NCBI RefSeq assembly: GCF_027596085.1
Contig: NC_072471.1
Location: 13,602,999 to 13,666,998 of the forward strand
Length of the DNA stretch: 64,000 bases
Source of the DNA: Anoplopoma fimbria
Lineage: Eukaryota; Chordata; Actinopteri; Perciformes; Anoplopomatidae
Direction: 5' to 3'
Below, piece by piece: positions 24,131 through 40,660 of this stretch (position 1 is its first letter; every line of letters starts with the position of its first letter). A program made the translations under genes and the position numbers. The notes beneath the pieces are model-generated. The model worked only from the letters and a program-made list of their open reading frames with translations, was not told where the DNA came from and ran no database searches.

Positions 24131-24420
24131 TATAATTGATCATATCACATGTGGCCTTGATTAAACACCCACTCGCACTTCAGAATTAATCATGCATTGC
24201 ATGAACTTAGCATTAATCACGCTATAACCCCCGCTCCATCTCCATTCCTCAGTCGGACTGTAATGGGATATTCATCTCTGAAACAATTAATAACATCGGC
24301 ATGGGGGCCCCTACACACTAGCCCCATTCTCTCGCTTCCCACAGTGTTATTTTAAGCTGGTCGCAGGCGATGATTGAGGGGTCGCAACGAGATCTTAAAT
24401 GGGATTTATTAGCGCAGATG
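24131..24420. other. candidate conserved non-coding element
   Basis: Dense TAAT/ATTA cores (for example in CTTGATTAAACACC, AGAATTAATCATGCATTGCATGAAC, GCATTAATCACGC, CAATTAATAAC) with balanced composition and no simple repeat. This is the texture of homeodomain-bound developmental enhancers. It is an inference only. The 91-codon minus-strand frame over it is not convincing. Confidence 0.25.
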
Positions 24421-25199
24421 CCAGGGGTGAAGAGAGGAGGGGAGAAGTGCAGAAGTCGTGGGCTGACTGCGAGATTGGAAGTAGCAGAGAGAAGGAAATA
24501 GAGAGCGAGGAGAGCGAGAAAGAGAGAGGACCAAAGAGGTGATAGAGTCATTGGCATGTTTTCACACGTGTGTGCCTGCCAGAGAGGCATCAATCTTCTT
24601 CATCTCCTTGAGATTTTTTATATCTGTGTTTTTCTCTTTGTAATAACCCCCTGCCACCTACCAGGTGATTCATCTGAAACACTCCACGGCAAGGCTCCTC
24701 TGGGGTTCATAGAATACCTGCCACTACGATCCACAACAGCACATAACGACATGCGCACACAACAGAATAGGAGAGCTGGAAAATGGATTATTATGCTCTT
24801 CTCAGAGATTCACTTGACCGGAACAATGTGAGAGTAGCCTGTCACACGCTGCAGAGCATGAAAAGCACCAAAGAGATGATTGAGGAATACAGCAGCCGTC
24901 CAGCCAGAACTCCCTCTTCGGTGTTGGGGTCACTTGCATCTGATGAGGTAATAATAGATTGGTCTGTAACTTGTTTTCATAAACTTCAACCTGCAAGTAA
25001 TGATGAATTCACTCGTCCTGTGGCCAGAAGAAAACTCATGCCTAAGAACACAACAGAGGCAAAACAGCGGGTCCTCTTCACAGAGTACAGCGTGTAACAC
25101 CTCCATGTTTCTACAGTAGCCCAGAACGGACAAACCAATCACTGGCTCTTGCAGGAGCCTTTACCGTAGTTCTACAACACGCTTGTAAAACTGCTTTAA
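24421..25199. other. unique sequence, purine-rich at its start
   Basis: 24425-24540 is purine-rich (GAGAG words). The remainder has no recognised feature; open frames of 91 and 104 codons show no domain. Confidence 0.45.
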
Positions 25200-25410
25200 C
25201 GTGAGCCACAGAGTGAAAAGAAACGTGGTACTGCCAGGCCCCGTCTGGCTGGCCTCTGAGCTAGGCGTACAACTTTACCACGGTTTTGAACTCTGCGGCT
25301 TACGTTACCGCATTCTTGGAAATGGAGGAGTGAGCGGTCGGGCATTCAGTTGGTTGCGAACTGCAACCACACAGCTATATGCCACCAAATCCTCCACATT
25401 TTCCCTTTAG
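25200..25410 (+). repeat. interspersed repeat C (percomorph type), fragment
   Basis: The 3' part carries GGTCGGGCATTCAGTTGGTTGCGAACTGCAACC (from about 25337) and then CACCAAATCCTCCACATTTTCCCTTTA. I recall this pairing, 'TTCAGTTGGTTGC ... CACTAAATCCTACACA ... CCTTTAA', from a repeat common in percomorph intergenic DNA. The left boundary is uncertain. Confidence 0.45.
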
Positions 25411-25589
25411 GTCTATATTGTGAAGATGAAGCTACAACGAGCAGTCAATTAGCTTAGCAGAGTCGGGTGTCATGTTCCCTCTCATTTCATGATCAGTTGC
25501 AGTGGCTACCAGGAACTTATCGTAAAATCCAACACATGCCCACCCCCACACACCAATTAACATCAGTGTTCATTTTTGTTACCTTTAGA

Positions 25590-25680
25590 CAGAGCCAGAG
25601 AAGATGTTTCCCTGTTTCCAGTCTTTATGCTAAACTAGGCTTAATGGCTGCTGGGTTTATCTTGCCATTTGCAAGAAAAA
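25590..25680 (-). repeat. interspersed repeat B, fragment
   Basis: AGACAGAGCCAGAGAAGATG, then TTTCCAGTCTTTATGCTAAACTAGGCTTAATGGCTGCTGG follow the reversed order of repeat B as seen at 34247-34728. Confidence 0.5.
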
Positions 25681-25699
25681 GAAAAATAATCTGCTTCTT

Positions 25700-28600
25700 T
25701 AACTTAAAGAATAACATTTGAAAAGAGAGTGAAAAGTTAACTTCATAAGCAATGGGATTGATCCATTTTTGTTTCAATACACATGTTGCTACAGTTTTTA
25801 CATAGTCAACAAGTGGCAATAGTCAGCCAATGTCACCTAGATAGTCATCATAATATGTTGAAAATAAGCATTTCAATATCACAAAGGTAAAATAATTAGT
25901 TAACACACTGTACCTTGTTTTTGTGACCTATGTTTAGTCCTGTTCCAGTCACTCTCAGTGAGGTGTTTGTTATCCTTTTTCTTCAGTATTAAGCTGTCTT
26001 AACAGTACCAGCTATATTTCAGTATGGATACACACTGGGCCACATTAACAACACAGTTTCTCTAAAATAACCAATGAAAGTGCTATAGCTCCCAGGCTGT
26101 TTATTCAAGCCATGCTCTCTGAGGTCTCAGTTAGGTCACTTCATGATGACACCTGTTATTACTACTTGTGGCCACATTGGCCACTGTTCAACAACAGTAG
26201 ATTTCTCCCCCACTTTTTTAAAAATTCCATTGTTTAATAAATTGGGCCAATGCACCAAATATTTATAACACCAGATAAAGCTAAAAGCTCATATTAAACC
26301 CTGTTTAAAATGTGTTGCACAAACAGATGGCAGGCTTTGCATCCATTTAAAACTTTGAGGTAAGTTTGAATTCATGAATGTCATTTTACTAAACACACAT
26401 CTGGTGGTAAAAGTGTTTCCATGAAATAGTTCCAAGATGATTTGAGACAAATATAAAAAAAAAGGTATTCATCAGCTGAATTTTAGAATTGTCGTACTTT
26501 CAAGTAGTTAAAATGCTCTAATCAAACAAACGAAGAGATGGATGTATGAAGAGATGGATGCTGTTTGACATTATTTGCAACATCTACAGTCACAAATGTG
26601 AATACATTAAATAATATCAGCTAACAGGCACAATGACACCCACCTCCTGCTTTTGGGACCACCTCTCACATGCTCCCAGCTATGGATGCATTGTCTGGCG
26701 TGTCTTGTGTGGCAACTGAAGCCAAAAACAGGATGCTTCTTGGCGGGTACAGGCAATGCAATCTAGCATCAAAGGACGCCAGGTTCTTTGAAGCTTCTTG
26801 GCAATGGTCAACTTGTCCAGATGTGCTGCACAGCGCCCCCAGTGGACTCCCAATGTTGTAAAATGAGGACAGATGTTTTGCCCCCTGCTGCAGTGTAAGG
26901 GTGAAAATCCAGGACAATTGAGCACACGTGGTTTAATCTATTTTTCTCTTTCTGCAAATTACTTATAACCATAAACCATATATTAGTTACATAAGCTATT
27001 AATATACTGTGATAATGTGTGTTTTTTTTCCTCTTTTATTAAACACTATAATTCGAGGAGCGCCCCTTGAACTAGATAGAATTTAGCATATTTCTCAAGG
27101 TCGACTTGTATTGGTATTATATTGCGGTGTCTTAATCCCTTCAGCCCATTGGAGATTATGAACATGTGAACCTTAAATCTTCCTTTTGTTACAAAATGAA
27201 ACCTCCATGACAGATGTAGGCTACATCACAGCAACAAAGGTACAATCCTCGAGTGAACAAGGCTGAAATTGAGCAGGGGCGGAGTCAGAGTTATTTACAG
27301 ACTTGGAAAGAGATGGTGAATTAGTGTATACTTGAGAATGACATTGAGGGAAAGTACATAAAGCAGTATGTCTGATGTATTATTATTATTCCCATTTTTA
27401 TTAAGTAGCAGTTGTAGACCGTAAAATGAACAAATTTAAAATGTGTGCCTAATAGTGTTAGTTTTGTCAGCTATATTTTATTATTGGTCTTAGTCCTATG
27501 TCAAATGTCCTTGCTAGTAGTCTTTGTCATTTTCAAAAATGTTGCATGGTAAGTCACAGTTTGTGTTTGATGACTTCAGTGTTGTCTTGTCATAGTTATG
27601 GAAAAAGAGGTTGTTGACAAACGTATTAAGTCATAGCATTCGTTTTAACAAAATAATTACCACTTTAGAGGACAATATAATCCAATGCAAGCTTTATATT
27701 AATTTACAGACCAAAGACCACACATTGCTGTCACTCATTCTTTACGCAGTTAGGAAATGCAGTCTTTGTTTGTCCAGATTTGGAAATACTGTACCATGAG
27801 AATCCTTTGCAGCCATCAATGTCCCATAATCCATTGTGTGTGGGTCAGTTACTTATGACCGCCAGTTCAAAAAAACTGAATAATATGCTATAATACCTAC
27901 ATAAAGACATTTACTCCATTGATACTTTTTTGTTGGTAGCCTGGGTATGTTATTCATCACAGGGCATTTGTACTGTGAAGTTAAATTTGGACTTCACTGT
28001 CCACAAAGGTAAAGGTTGTCTTGCAGCATTAAACACAGAAATCAAACTAAACATCAGCTTGCTCATCATGAAAATGTAACAGTTTATGGCATGAAATAAT
28101 TTCTTAACCTGCATAAAACCAAGTTATACACTTTTTAAATTCACACTTACATTGAGGGTAAACATGAAAATGTTTTGATTTGTTGGTATGGGCATGCTCA
28201 TCAGTGGTATCCAGCCCCTGAATTGAGATTTTATGCATTACTGGGTCCAAAATGTGCGCTCGGATAGTCTCCAGCCACCAACCCCCGAAGCCGTGTAGAA
28301 TGAATGGATGGCGCCTGCTCCCACAACAGAGATTGTATTGAATAATTCACTCGGAGGTCAGCAACACAGCGACCATTACCTACGTTCAGTGCACATTTGT
28401 TCTCTGCGTGACGTGAAAACTATCGCCCCCTCATCTCACCTGTATTGCATCTCTACTGTATGCATTATATATGATTCCCCAAGCCTTTTGTGCATCAGCT
28501 TCCCGTGTCTCCGTGGAGGAGAAAAAGCAGCTGAGTCAAAAGGTATGATAAACCCACAAGTGCCTTCGCTGTTCTCTGTCGGCTGTTTGGCTGTGTGTGA

Positions 28601-28845
28601 GACAGAGCTCCCATTGCTCTTCACCGTGTCGATGGCACTCAGAACAGCAGCCTACAGTGATAGCACCCCGCACTGCTTTTCATGCTCGCTGCTATGCCGC
28701 AGGGGGAAAAGACATTCCTCAGAAATTAATTCCGCAGAGATTTAAGCTGCTTGAGGTTTTCCAATTTAACTACATCATGCTTGAACAAAATACAAATAAA
28801 AAACAGCGCAGCACTCAGCACACAGCCATCACTGTGCCATGAATC
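25700..28845. other. unique sequence, no gene seen
   Basis: About 3.1 kb of AT-rich DNA. The longest open frame (145 codons at 28308-28745) has no recognisable domain, is cysteine- and serine-rich throughout, and is not called. The part 28230-28700 is the most GC-balanced of this stretch. A near-repeat of GAAGAGATGGATG occurs twice at about 26531-26561. Confidence 0.45.
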
Positions 28846-29450
28846 CCATCCATCTGGTCCGTCAAGAGTCACTCATCTCATCAGTCCATAAAACCTTTGG
28901 TGGTCGGGTTTCAGCCTTCCTTACCTTGGCCTTGTCTCTGAGCACTGAACACCTTGTACTTCTGGGCACTCCAGGTAGGTTGCAGTTCTGGAATATGACA
29001 GCATTGGAGGATAATGGGTTCCTGGTAGCTTCACGTTTGATTCTTCTCAAATCTTTGGCAGTTAATTTGCGTCTTTTTTTCTTGCGACCCTGTTGACTAT
29101 TTGCAACAAAACGTTTGATGGTTCTGTGATCACGCCCCAATATCTTAGCAATTTCAAGAGTGCTGCATCCCTCTGAAATACTTTTTTTTTTTTACAATTT
29201 TTGACTTTTCAGAGTCTTTTTTGGCCCATTTTGCCTGAGGAAAAGAAGCTGCCTAATAATTATGCACACCTTGAAAAAAATGTGTTGATCTCCTTAGGCC
29301 AGACCCTCCCTCATTACACAAATACACATCACCTGATATGCTTAAATCCAATAGGCATTCAAGTTTATACAGCTTGGAGTTGGAAAATATGCATAAAAAT
29401 GATGATATGGTCAAAATACTCACTTGCCTAATAATTGTGCACACAGTGTA
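28846..29450 (-). mobile_element. Tc1-like transposon, 5' part with internal deletion
   Basis: A second Tc1 lineage, different from the one at 12-15 kb. Its outer end on the right is at 29423-29450 (CTTGCCTAATAATTGTGCAC then ACAGTGTA), ending at a TA. A similar word lies 170 bases inward at 29251-29270 (GCCTAATAATTATGCACACC), giving the two-repeat (IR/DR) terminal arrangement of many fish Tc1 elements. Transposase sequence follows on the minus strand, ending abruptly at about 28846, so the C-terminal half and other terminus are absent. Confidence 0.85.
28862..29212 (-). pseudogene. Tc1-like transposase, N-terminal DNA-binding part
   Basis: Reading on the minus strand from about 29212, the frame gives a lysine-rich start, then STLEIAKILGRDHRTIKRF (first helix-turn-helix), then KKRRKLTAKDLRRIKREATR and NPLSSNAVIFQNCNLPGVPR (linker and second helix-turn-helix). 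After AETRPP it jumps to KVLWTDEM, the block around the first catalytic aspartate. Roughly 30-40 residues usually found between these are missing, an internal deletion. A small deletion just after WTDEM shifts the frame and gives a stop at 28862. The expected ATG is out of frame by one extra G at about 29229. Inactive. Confidence 0.85.
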
Positions 29451-32400
29451 TGATATATTCCTTTTGTATCCCCTGCATACTGAGCTAATAGATATAGATT
29501 TTTTTCCCCCGGATATTCTTATTTTTATTTTATTTTAGACAGAATCAGGATCAGATCTGGCTCTGTACAATGCAGCAAAATCTCTTTTTTATTGGTTTTC
29601 CAACACATCTTTCTCAGAGTTTCACACATTAAAATATAGAAGCCGCCCAGTCCAACCACAGATTTCTGTTGGCGACTGCAAAGCAGTTCCATTGAACCAG
29701 CAGTTGGGTTAAGCGCCACGTTCATAGGCGATGCAATTTTGGGTTATCAGATCACACGTACTGCTATGAGATTACAGTCATCTTTTATTCCCTCTAACCC
29801 TCAAGTTAATGGCATGTTCCCCGTCAGTTCTGGCTGTACTGCCATTCCTGGTGTCAGCTCTGTTGTCAGCCAGCTCTCAGTAAGTAGGTCTGATAATGTC
29901 TGCTGCAGATAACAACGGAGGGAATCCCTGAGCTTGTGTCTCTCATGCCTTCCCAGTCCATTAGCCAGCCATACTGCCTGTGTGGCTGACAAATGACTGA
30001 ATTAGATCTGAGTGTCATCCGATGGGGAAAAATATCATCTCTTTCCTTCTAGATCCTTGTCACACGCTCTCTTCCTCTGTTGTGTCTGAGATGCGCTCTC
30101 TCCCTGTGAAGTTTCTCTTGTTGTATAGTCTCTTTCTCTTACATCTTTTCTTCTCTTGCTATTTCTCACCCAAGCATTTCATGACACCAGACCATTCTAC
30201 TTCTTTTCTCCATTTGTGATTGCATCCCCCATTATTCTAGTTTTACTTGGGTGCAGGTTAGTATTATTTAAAACTAGTTTTAGAGTGCTGTTGGGCTCAT
30301 GATGAAACACTAACAGGTTTGGTACTTTGCTTCAGCATATTTAGATATTGCTTTTTTTGTGAGATAGATTTTTCCTAATTCCAAATGGGAACCACCTACT
30401 GTTTCAGTTAAAAATGTCGAAACATTAGCTAATAATGCCAAATCTAGATTAATGTATGATTATTGTATGACTTTTTTTTCTCCATTTTAAAGCTTCAAAG
30501 TTGCAATCACTGTCAATTTTTTGGTTTAAAATTAAATGCAAAAACTGTGAATTCACCTTCTGCTATTTGTAGTTTGTTGAATATCAAGCATTTAAATAAT
30601 GAGGAGTGTGAGAGTGATTTCTGAGTTGATAAACAAATATGAAAGCCGCCCGGTATCCTGAAGATCAACGTCCCTTGTTCCAAAGGACCATTGCTCAGAA
30701 AAAGAATATCAGGTTATTAGAGGCACAGTAGGAGGGGTCAAGTCTTCGCCATAATATATAGTGACCAGAAAGTCAGATGACTTCATTCTGCGTACTAATT
30801 AGCCCCGTGCTTCTGTTTGTTGTAGGGAAAGTGTGTATATCCGAGCAATTAGCCTCTGGGTTTTTCCCAGAGCAAAACCGATGGTTTAATCCAATATGTC
30901 CACAGACTGCTAGACCTGCTACAGCTAACGCAAGGGACATAACATACATCTGGCAGAGAACAAGAGCCAAGCTTAGCAATACAAATATTAGATTAAATTG
31001 TTGGTTTCAACCCAGGCAGACATTGTATCACTCCGGGCAGGACAGTAGACACCTGTGGCATCACAAAAATAGTCCTTGAAGATGCAATCCACTGCTTGCT
31101 GACAGGTTAGAAGTTTGCTTAGGGAATACTACCGGATTAAATTTAAAGAGTAATTAGTGCTGAGGTAACAAATGTGGCAAGCTCTACACAAAAACACACA
31201 TCAGGTTCGAATCATTATATCAAACATGTTTTAAATATTTGCACATGGTCACATTTTTTGGGGGAACCACAAAGCCTTCATCAGCATTGGTAGCAGTTGT
31301 CATGGAGATTGTACAGTTGACAAAAGGAATTTCAGACGTGTTATAACGGGTGGTACTATATGGAGGAAGATCATGACTAAGCAAACTCCATCTACTGATG
31401 AAGGCCACAAGCTCCAAAAATAAATCCCAATAAGTTACCATATGCTTGGTATTATTTTTGTCAAAGTCAATTATGCACCTTCAAGCTCAGTGTTTAAGAA
31501 AATCTTAATAAGAACGATTATGTCCACTGACCCAGAAGGGAATATGTGTGGTCCTGCCTCTTTTACCCTTAAAAACAAGTTATTCACAATGCCACCTCTC
31601 CTGTCTAAACTCTTACCGGTGTCGCTCTCTGTATCCCAAACTTTTAATTATGTTTGATGTGCTGCCATAAAAATCCAATTTTCCACAGTGTCTGCAGGCC
31701 CTTTATTATTGCTCTGTTCCAAAGACCTTACATTGCATGAAGACTACAAGCATCCACATCACAGAGCAGCACTACCAACTCCCTAAACATCTCTCCATTG
31801 TTGTGTCTTTCCTAATGCTTCCTTTACCTCAATTTCTTTTTCCATTCCACATCATTTTGATTCACTTATTTTGCACTTTCTCCCAGCATTTGTCCACTTC
31901 TATCAATTCCTCCTATCTTCTGTATATAGTTCTACACATTTCACTCTCTTCCCCCTCGGCCCAGAAGCAAATATGGTTCATTTCATTTTTAATGCTGTTT
32001 GTAATTGCTTGGCACGCTCACAACATGTCTAGATAAAATCAGGATGTCAGATTATGCTTGTGTGTGCACTCTCCATAAGACTTACACTAAACATGTTTTT
32101 TATCCATGCTGGCCATAAGCAGATCGTATTACTTGAGTTGCAGGGGCTCTTAATGCATAATGTTAGCTCCCAGCTGGAGATTATTCCATTCTGACAAAAA
32201 TAATATATTTTATTCGTGGATCTCATCTCTTGCGTAGTTTTTAAATGCTTTCCGCGTAAGTGCTTTATATTATGCTTTACATTCATACAGTTCAGAATAT
32301 TTAATGTGTGCGGTCTATTTTTAAGAATTTAATTAGTGACAATAAAGCTGTTTTGTTCTTGCCTACAATTAAGCGCCTCTGTATCGATTTCGTCTTCCTC

Positions 32401-32764
32401 TACCACCTCTGAAGCTCATCAGGGTCAGTATTATGTTGCAGATTTTTTCAGTATTACTTTGCCTGGAAGACATGGCTTGCAAACAAATGCATAAAATATT
32501 TTATTTATTTATTTCTGCTATATTTTTGTATGCTTTGTGAATTTGCAAAAAAGGAAAATATTATAAAATGATGTGGTTTATTCAGACTGATGAAGCAGGG
32601 TGCTATAATTTATTTGCCCAGGTTTACAACTCCCATTATATAAAAAAAGAAGAGAAAAAACTAATCTTAGGATATGTTCACTTGCTTGCTTTTTTCCCCA
32701 GAGTTAGATGAAAAGATTGATTAAATTCTCATGCTTGAACAGTAAACATTGAGCTACACTCAGG
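29451..32764. other. unique sequence, no gene seen
   Basis: AT-rich DNA with T-rich runs at 29500-29540 and 30470-30485. Open frames of up to 100 codons (30777-31079, 31737-32036) have no domain. No long repeat was recognised. Confidence 0.5.
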
Positions 32765-32947
32765 TGACGGTTGGCTTAGCTTAGCATAAAGACTAGAAAA
32801 AGGTTGGAAGCAGCTAGCCCTGCTCTGCAAAAAGCATCAAATGAGCCTAGCAGCACCTCCAAAGCTCACTAATCAATGCATTAGATCTAATAATATTGAA
32901 TAGACAGATAAGAGTGTGTGTCTGAACATTTCAAACTATTCCTTTCA
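32765..32947 (+). repeat. interspersed repeat B, 3' part
   Basis: GGCTTAGCTTAGCATAAAGAC, AGCAGCTAGCCCTGCTCTGC, CACCTCCAAAGCTCACTAATC, and the family end CATTTCAAACTATTCCTTT (32928-32946). The 5' portion is missing. Confidence 0.7.
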
Positions 32948-34246
32948 CAAGGCCTGAAGACTAAAATTGTGAAATTGAACACAAGACATTTTTAGATTTT
33001 TCACCTCCAATGACAGTAACTTGGGCAAAAAGCTTGCAATAAAATAGGTATATATTTAAGCAAGAACAGGCAGGGAAGGGGTGTAGGATCCCTGCATGAG
33101 ACTTAAGTCAAAACATAACAAAACAAATTGTTCCCCACCATCTCTCCTATCTGCCCACCTGCCCAGACAGAGCTCCTCAGCAAAACACAGCTCTTCCTAC
33201 CTGTCAAAACACAAAGCTGCTCAGTGAGCCCACCAGATTTCACACCGGCGCAGGGTTCTCGCTGCTTTGTGGACAAAATCTGACTTTCTTCTCACTACAA
33301 CGAGCGCTTTGAAATACCCAGCCCCAAACAAATGGATGAGATCCAGACAAAGGAGGAAGACAACTGAAGCAAAGCACAAGAGGTACAGAAAGAAAGAAGG
33401 GGCAAAAGATTCAAAATAATGGTAATGCAAACAGAGAGGACTGATTTTAACTGAAAGTCAATAACTATCTGGTGTGTGCTCTCCTTCTCACCCCCAAGAA
33501 GCTGGTCTGTCACCCTCCACCCATGCATACCCATGCAGTTATACTTTTATACTTGTGAGGACCCTCATCGACAAAAGGTCATTACAGATGTCCTCACTCA
33601 AGGTCTACAACTCTAATTGGTCACCCCAAAGATAGAAATACAGGCTTAGCATCGCCTAAAGTATGTAAAACTTTGCCAATTAAATATTGAAAATGTACAT
33701 GCAGTGATGAGGGGAATCATGAAGAGGAAAGACAAAAAGAAAAGGGAAGGAGAAAAAGACAGAGCAGAGAGAAAAAAGACACATAAAAAGGGGGTGTGTT
33801 GAACTGCAAACGGTTTGCAGTTTTTGTGTATGTTTTCATTGCATAAGCAGTTTTTCCATCATATCCCCTCCAAACATAATTACAGTGCCAACACTCAGTC
33901 AAAACTGATTTATTTTTCCTGCCTCAGCAGGACATTTTTGCATTGGTAATTGTCAAACCTACAGTAAACATATATTCTACAAAGCACTGCTTCTCTCAGT
34001 GACTAACATTTCGGTTAAGGTAAGTCTTAAAACCTCACAAAGACAGCTAAGTGTTTGCTTTCGCTAAGTAAGGTCGTCATTTTAGGGAGCCGGTTGAATA
34101 TGATTGACAAGTGATGTGAGACATGTTGAGACATCAACATGGAACTTTCATACACCTCATTGAAGAAATGTTGATTGTGACAGAAATTACCCACCAAAAT
34201 CAGAAAAATGTATGTTCCGAAACAAATTTTGTACCTTTAACACTTG
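32948..34246. other. mostly unique sequence
   Basis: No gene seen. 33537-33620 (ACTTGTGAGGACCCTCATCG) resembles a short repeat I recall from other fish, with low confidence. 33715-33785 is purine-rich. Confidence 0.4.
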
Positions 34247-34728
34247 CAGGAATAGGTCGGCATTTCAGAAAATCTATCCGTCTATTCAATTATTTAGATG
34301 AGAAGATTGACCACTGTTGGGTCTGTACGGTGAATACGAGTCTACAGCAAGCTGCTGGTTAGCTTAGCTTAGCATAATGAGGTAAAAAAAAAAGGGGAAA
34401 CAGCTAGCCTTGCTCTGTAACAAAATCCCCCTACACATCAGCACTTATAAAGATCACAAAACAACTTGTTATGTCTTGATTATTTAATTTGTACACAAAC
34501 CAAAGTGTTGAAATGACAGCCAGAATATTTATTGACCAGGAACAACAATGTCCTGGAGTACTGGCGTCTCTTTTTCCTAAAGTTCCCAATTTTTAGCTAA
34601 GCTAACCATCTGTTAGCTTTAGCCTTCCATTTAACAGGCAAATATACGAGTGGTATCAATATTTTCATCCAACTCTCTCAAGAATACAATTTAGTGTATG
34701 TCCGAAAATGTCAAACTATTCTTTTAAT
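34247..34728 (+). repeat. interspersed repeat B, near full length
   Basis: The best copy here. The left end is AGGAATAGGTCGGCATTTCAG (34250-34270) and the right end AAAATGTCAAACTATTCTTTT (34706-34726). These are imperfect inverted repeats of each other, as expected of a non-autonomous DNA transposon (MITE-like). Inside are GGTTAGCTTAGCTTAGCATAA and AAACAGCTAGCCTTGCTCTG. No coding capacity. The length of about 480 bases is a guide to family size. Confidence 0.75.
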
Positions 34729-36110
34729 TTAGATAGTTGTTAATGAGGTTTGGGGGTTTTGAGAGGCAGGAAGTCATTAAATCATCTATATACCACCCCT
34801 TAGATTTCCAGCTGCGCACCACAACACAACTTATTTCAGTGGAGGTTTCCAAGAAAATCTCTTTTCTAAAGTAGGCCTGTTCAGGATTTAGGTTGGCTCT
34901 GTAAAGTGTGTGGTCACTCAAACCTGGCGCAGCTGGGGATCTTTTCTCCAAGACCAAATCCTTCCAACATCCCAGTCCTAACTGCCCACACACAGCACCC
35001 ACACGCAACTACAGGCAAGAGACAGGGAAAAGAAAAAACTATTATAATTTATCATGCCTGGATTTTCCTGCCAATATTTAGTCACATGCAAATTGGGCAG
35101 AATTTCCCCAGGTAGTGGAGCAGTTGATGGACCACACAGTTCATCCTGATCTCATGTACGTCAGATGAAAAATCGATTGAGATAACCCTGGCCTCTTCCG
35201 AACCCTCCCTGTCTCTAGTGTAGGAGCCCAGGTCATGTCCCCTCCACTGCATTACACATGTACACGTCCTCAGCATAACACTGAAACACGCGGCCCAGTG
35301 GGAGTGTGGACGCTAGTGCAGGGAATAATCTGGAATAATCGGCTTCTACAGCGCTTATGTACATGTAAAACATTAAAGTTCGGCAGAAGAGTTTTATTTT
35401 AGGTTTTCTTCTTATTTATAATTTTGCTAGCCCTTGGAAACAGGGATCGGACTCCCTTATCTCATCTAAATGTAGTACAGCATGCTTCCTTAAGGAGACA
35501 CACATATCTTTCACATGTGCAGACGCTGTCTTATTCAGTCACAATGCGCTGATATTCTACATTCCTCTGTCAATCACGTTGGAGAGGTATGACAGCTTTT
35601 GACCCACTCTGGCATTGCAGCTCATATACCAGCTTACTAACAGGGAGATAATGACAGTGAAGCACAAAGCCTATCTTCTACGTGTTAGTGTGCCTCCATA
35701 TGTGAGCAGAAAAGAGAAAGAGATTGGAAGGTGGGGTCACAAGCCCCCGAATATCCACTTAAGTCTTGTGAAAATGAAAATTGTTCAAAGCACTCAAAGA
35801 ACCAACGTCACGCATCCTTCACCATTCTGTTTTTCAAGCTCTGGCAGTGACTCAGCGTTGGAGGTTTTTTTTTTTTCCCCCTCAGCCAAATAGAATTCCT
35901 AACTTCGAAGGCAGTCACTTGATGGTCGCTGACATTGAGAGAACCCTGCTCAGTGATCCCTGTGACCCAGAGCCTTAAATCTCCGAACGAGAAGAAGGGG
36001 GAAAAAATAAAAAGAGAGAGGAGCAGTTTATGATGGCGCACTTCAGTGAGCATCGGAGAAGAGAAAAATAAGTATCAATTTTACGAGGGGCTCTAAATCA
36101 GGATGGGTTT
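34729..36110. other. unique sequence, no gene seen
   Basis: No domain in any open frame. Overlapping opposite-strand frames at 35615-36053 reflect a T8/C-rich word at 35865-35882. Confidence 0.45.
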
Positions 36111-36400
36111 GCAGAGACGACTTTATCGTTCAATCTGGCCGCCTGCTCTGGAGGTGTTAGCGAGGTTAGACAAGCGAGCGACGAGTACGCCCGCCTTGCC
36201 ATAACAATAATCATATAGCTAAGCCCGCGGCTCACGACCTGTAAATTGATTAAGGAGAGGATGGTGACAGAAGAGATTCTCTGCGAGGTTCTCCAAGGCG
36301 TCGCTCGATGTATTTGGAGGCCTTCATTAGATGGACTGCCTGTCCTAGCGTGCTGAATCCAGAGTGGAGATGATGAGAGGGTGTGAGGGGGTAATGGGAA
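36111..36400. other. candidate conserved non-coding element
   Basis: Relatively high GC and CpG for this window (for example GCGAGCGACGAGTACGCCCG at about 36173-36192), no simple repeats, and a homeodomain-type TTGATTAAGG. There is no coding frame across it. It resembles regulatory DNA but conservation cannot be tested here. Confidence 0.25.
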
Positions 36401-40029
<3,629 letters not shown>

Positions 40030-40660
40030 ATCCATCAGACACTTCACCTTTTTAAACTAGACTCAAATATCTCAACAACTATTGAATGGAAATCCACAAA
40101 ATATGGTACAGTTAACCATGGCTGGCTTGCATGGCAGCTGGATAATAGCAATGTCATGAGATCACGTGGGATCCCATATTACAAGAAAATCTATATTGTC
40201 AGGCTTCAAGCAATGCACAATCAGCTTCCTGTGTGGAGCTACAGCCATGGCTTAAGTGCGTGTATAAGACGACTAAGAGAAGTGACTGTTCGTTAAAAGC
40301 AACAATGGCCGCTTCCGAAGAGTTATCTTAGATGCTGCAATAGCATCAGTTCTGTCATAACTGGAGATCATTTCTTAATTGAAAGAAGAGCAAAGAATGG
40401 CACTGAAGGCATTTCTAGATGGGAAGCAATGTTTTCACTCTACACCTGACACCCTTCGGCAAGTGTTTGAATGATAGATGGTCCATCCAGTCATCTGTCA
40501 AGTATTTTTTTCCAAACAGTTTCCAATGACTGATTCTCAGATGGTTCTGTGTAAACAAACCATCTGGCGGGTTAGGTTAAATAAATGCCCATTATTCCTT
40601 TTATTGTGAGCATGGTGGCATTCTGAAGTTACCATTTAGCTCAAAGCACCTTAAAAATAA
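40030..40660 (-). repeat. interspersed repeat A, reversed, interior not recognised
   Basis: The 3' end blocks of the family lie at 40040-40115 (ATATCTCAACAACTATTGAATGGA) and the 5' end blocks at 40605-40660 (TTGTGAGCATGGTGGCA, CATTTAGCTCAAAGCACCTT), in the order expected for one reversed copy. The roughly 480 bases in between are not recognisable as repeat A, so the interior was replaced or has decayed. Confidence 0.5.

Noticed and set aside
26521..26565. Tandem repeat of GAAGAGATGGATG
   Set aside because: Only two short units; too small to be informative.
28308..28745. 145-codon plus-strand frame
   Set aside because: No domain, no splice context, and cysteine/serine-rich composition typical of chance frames.
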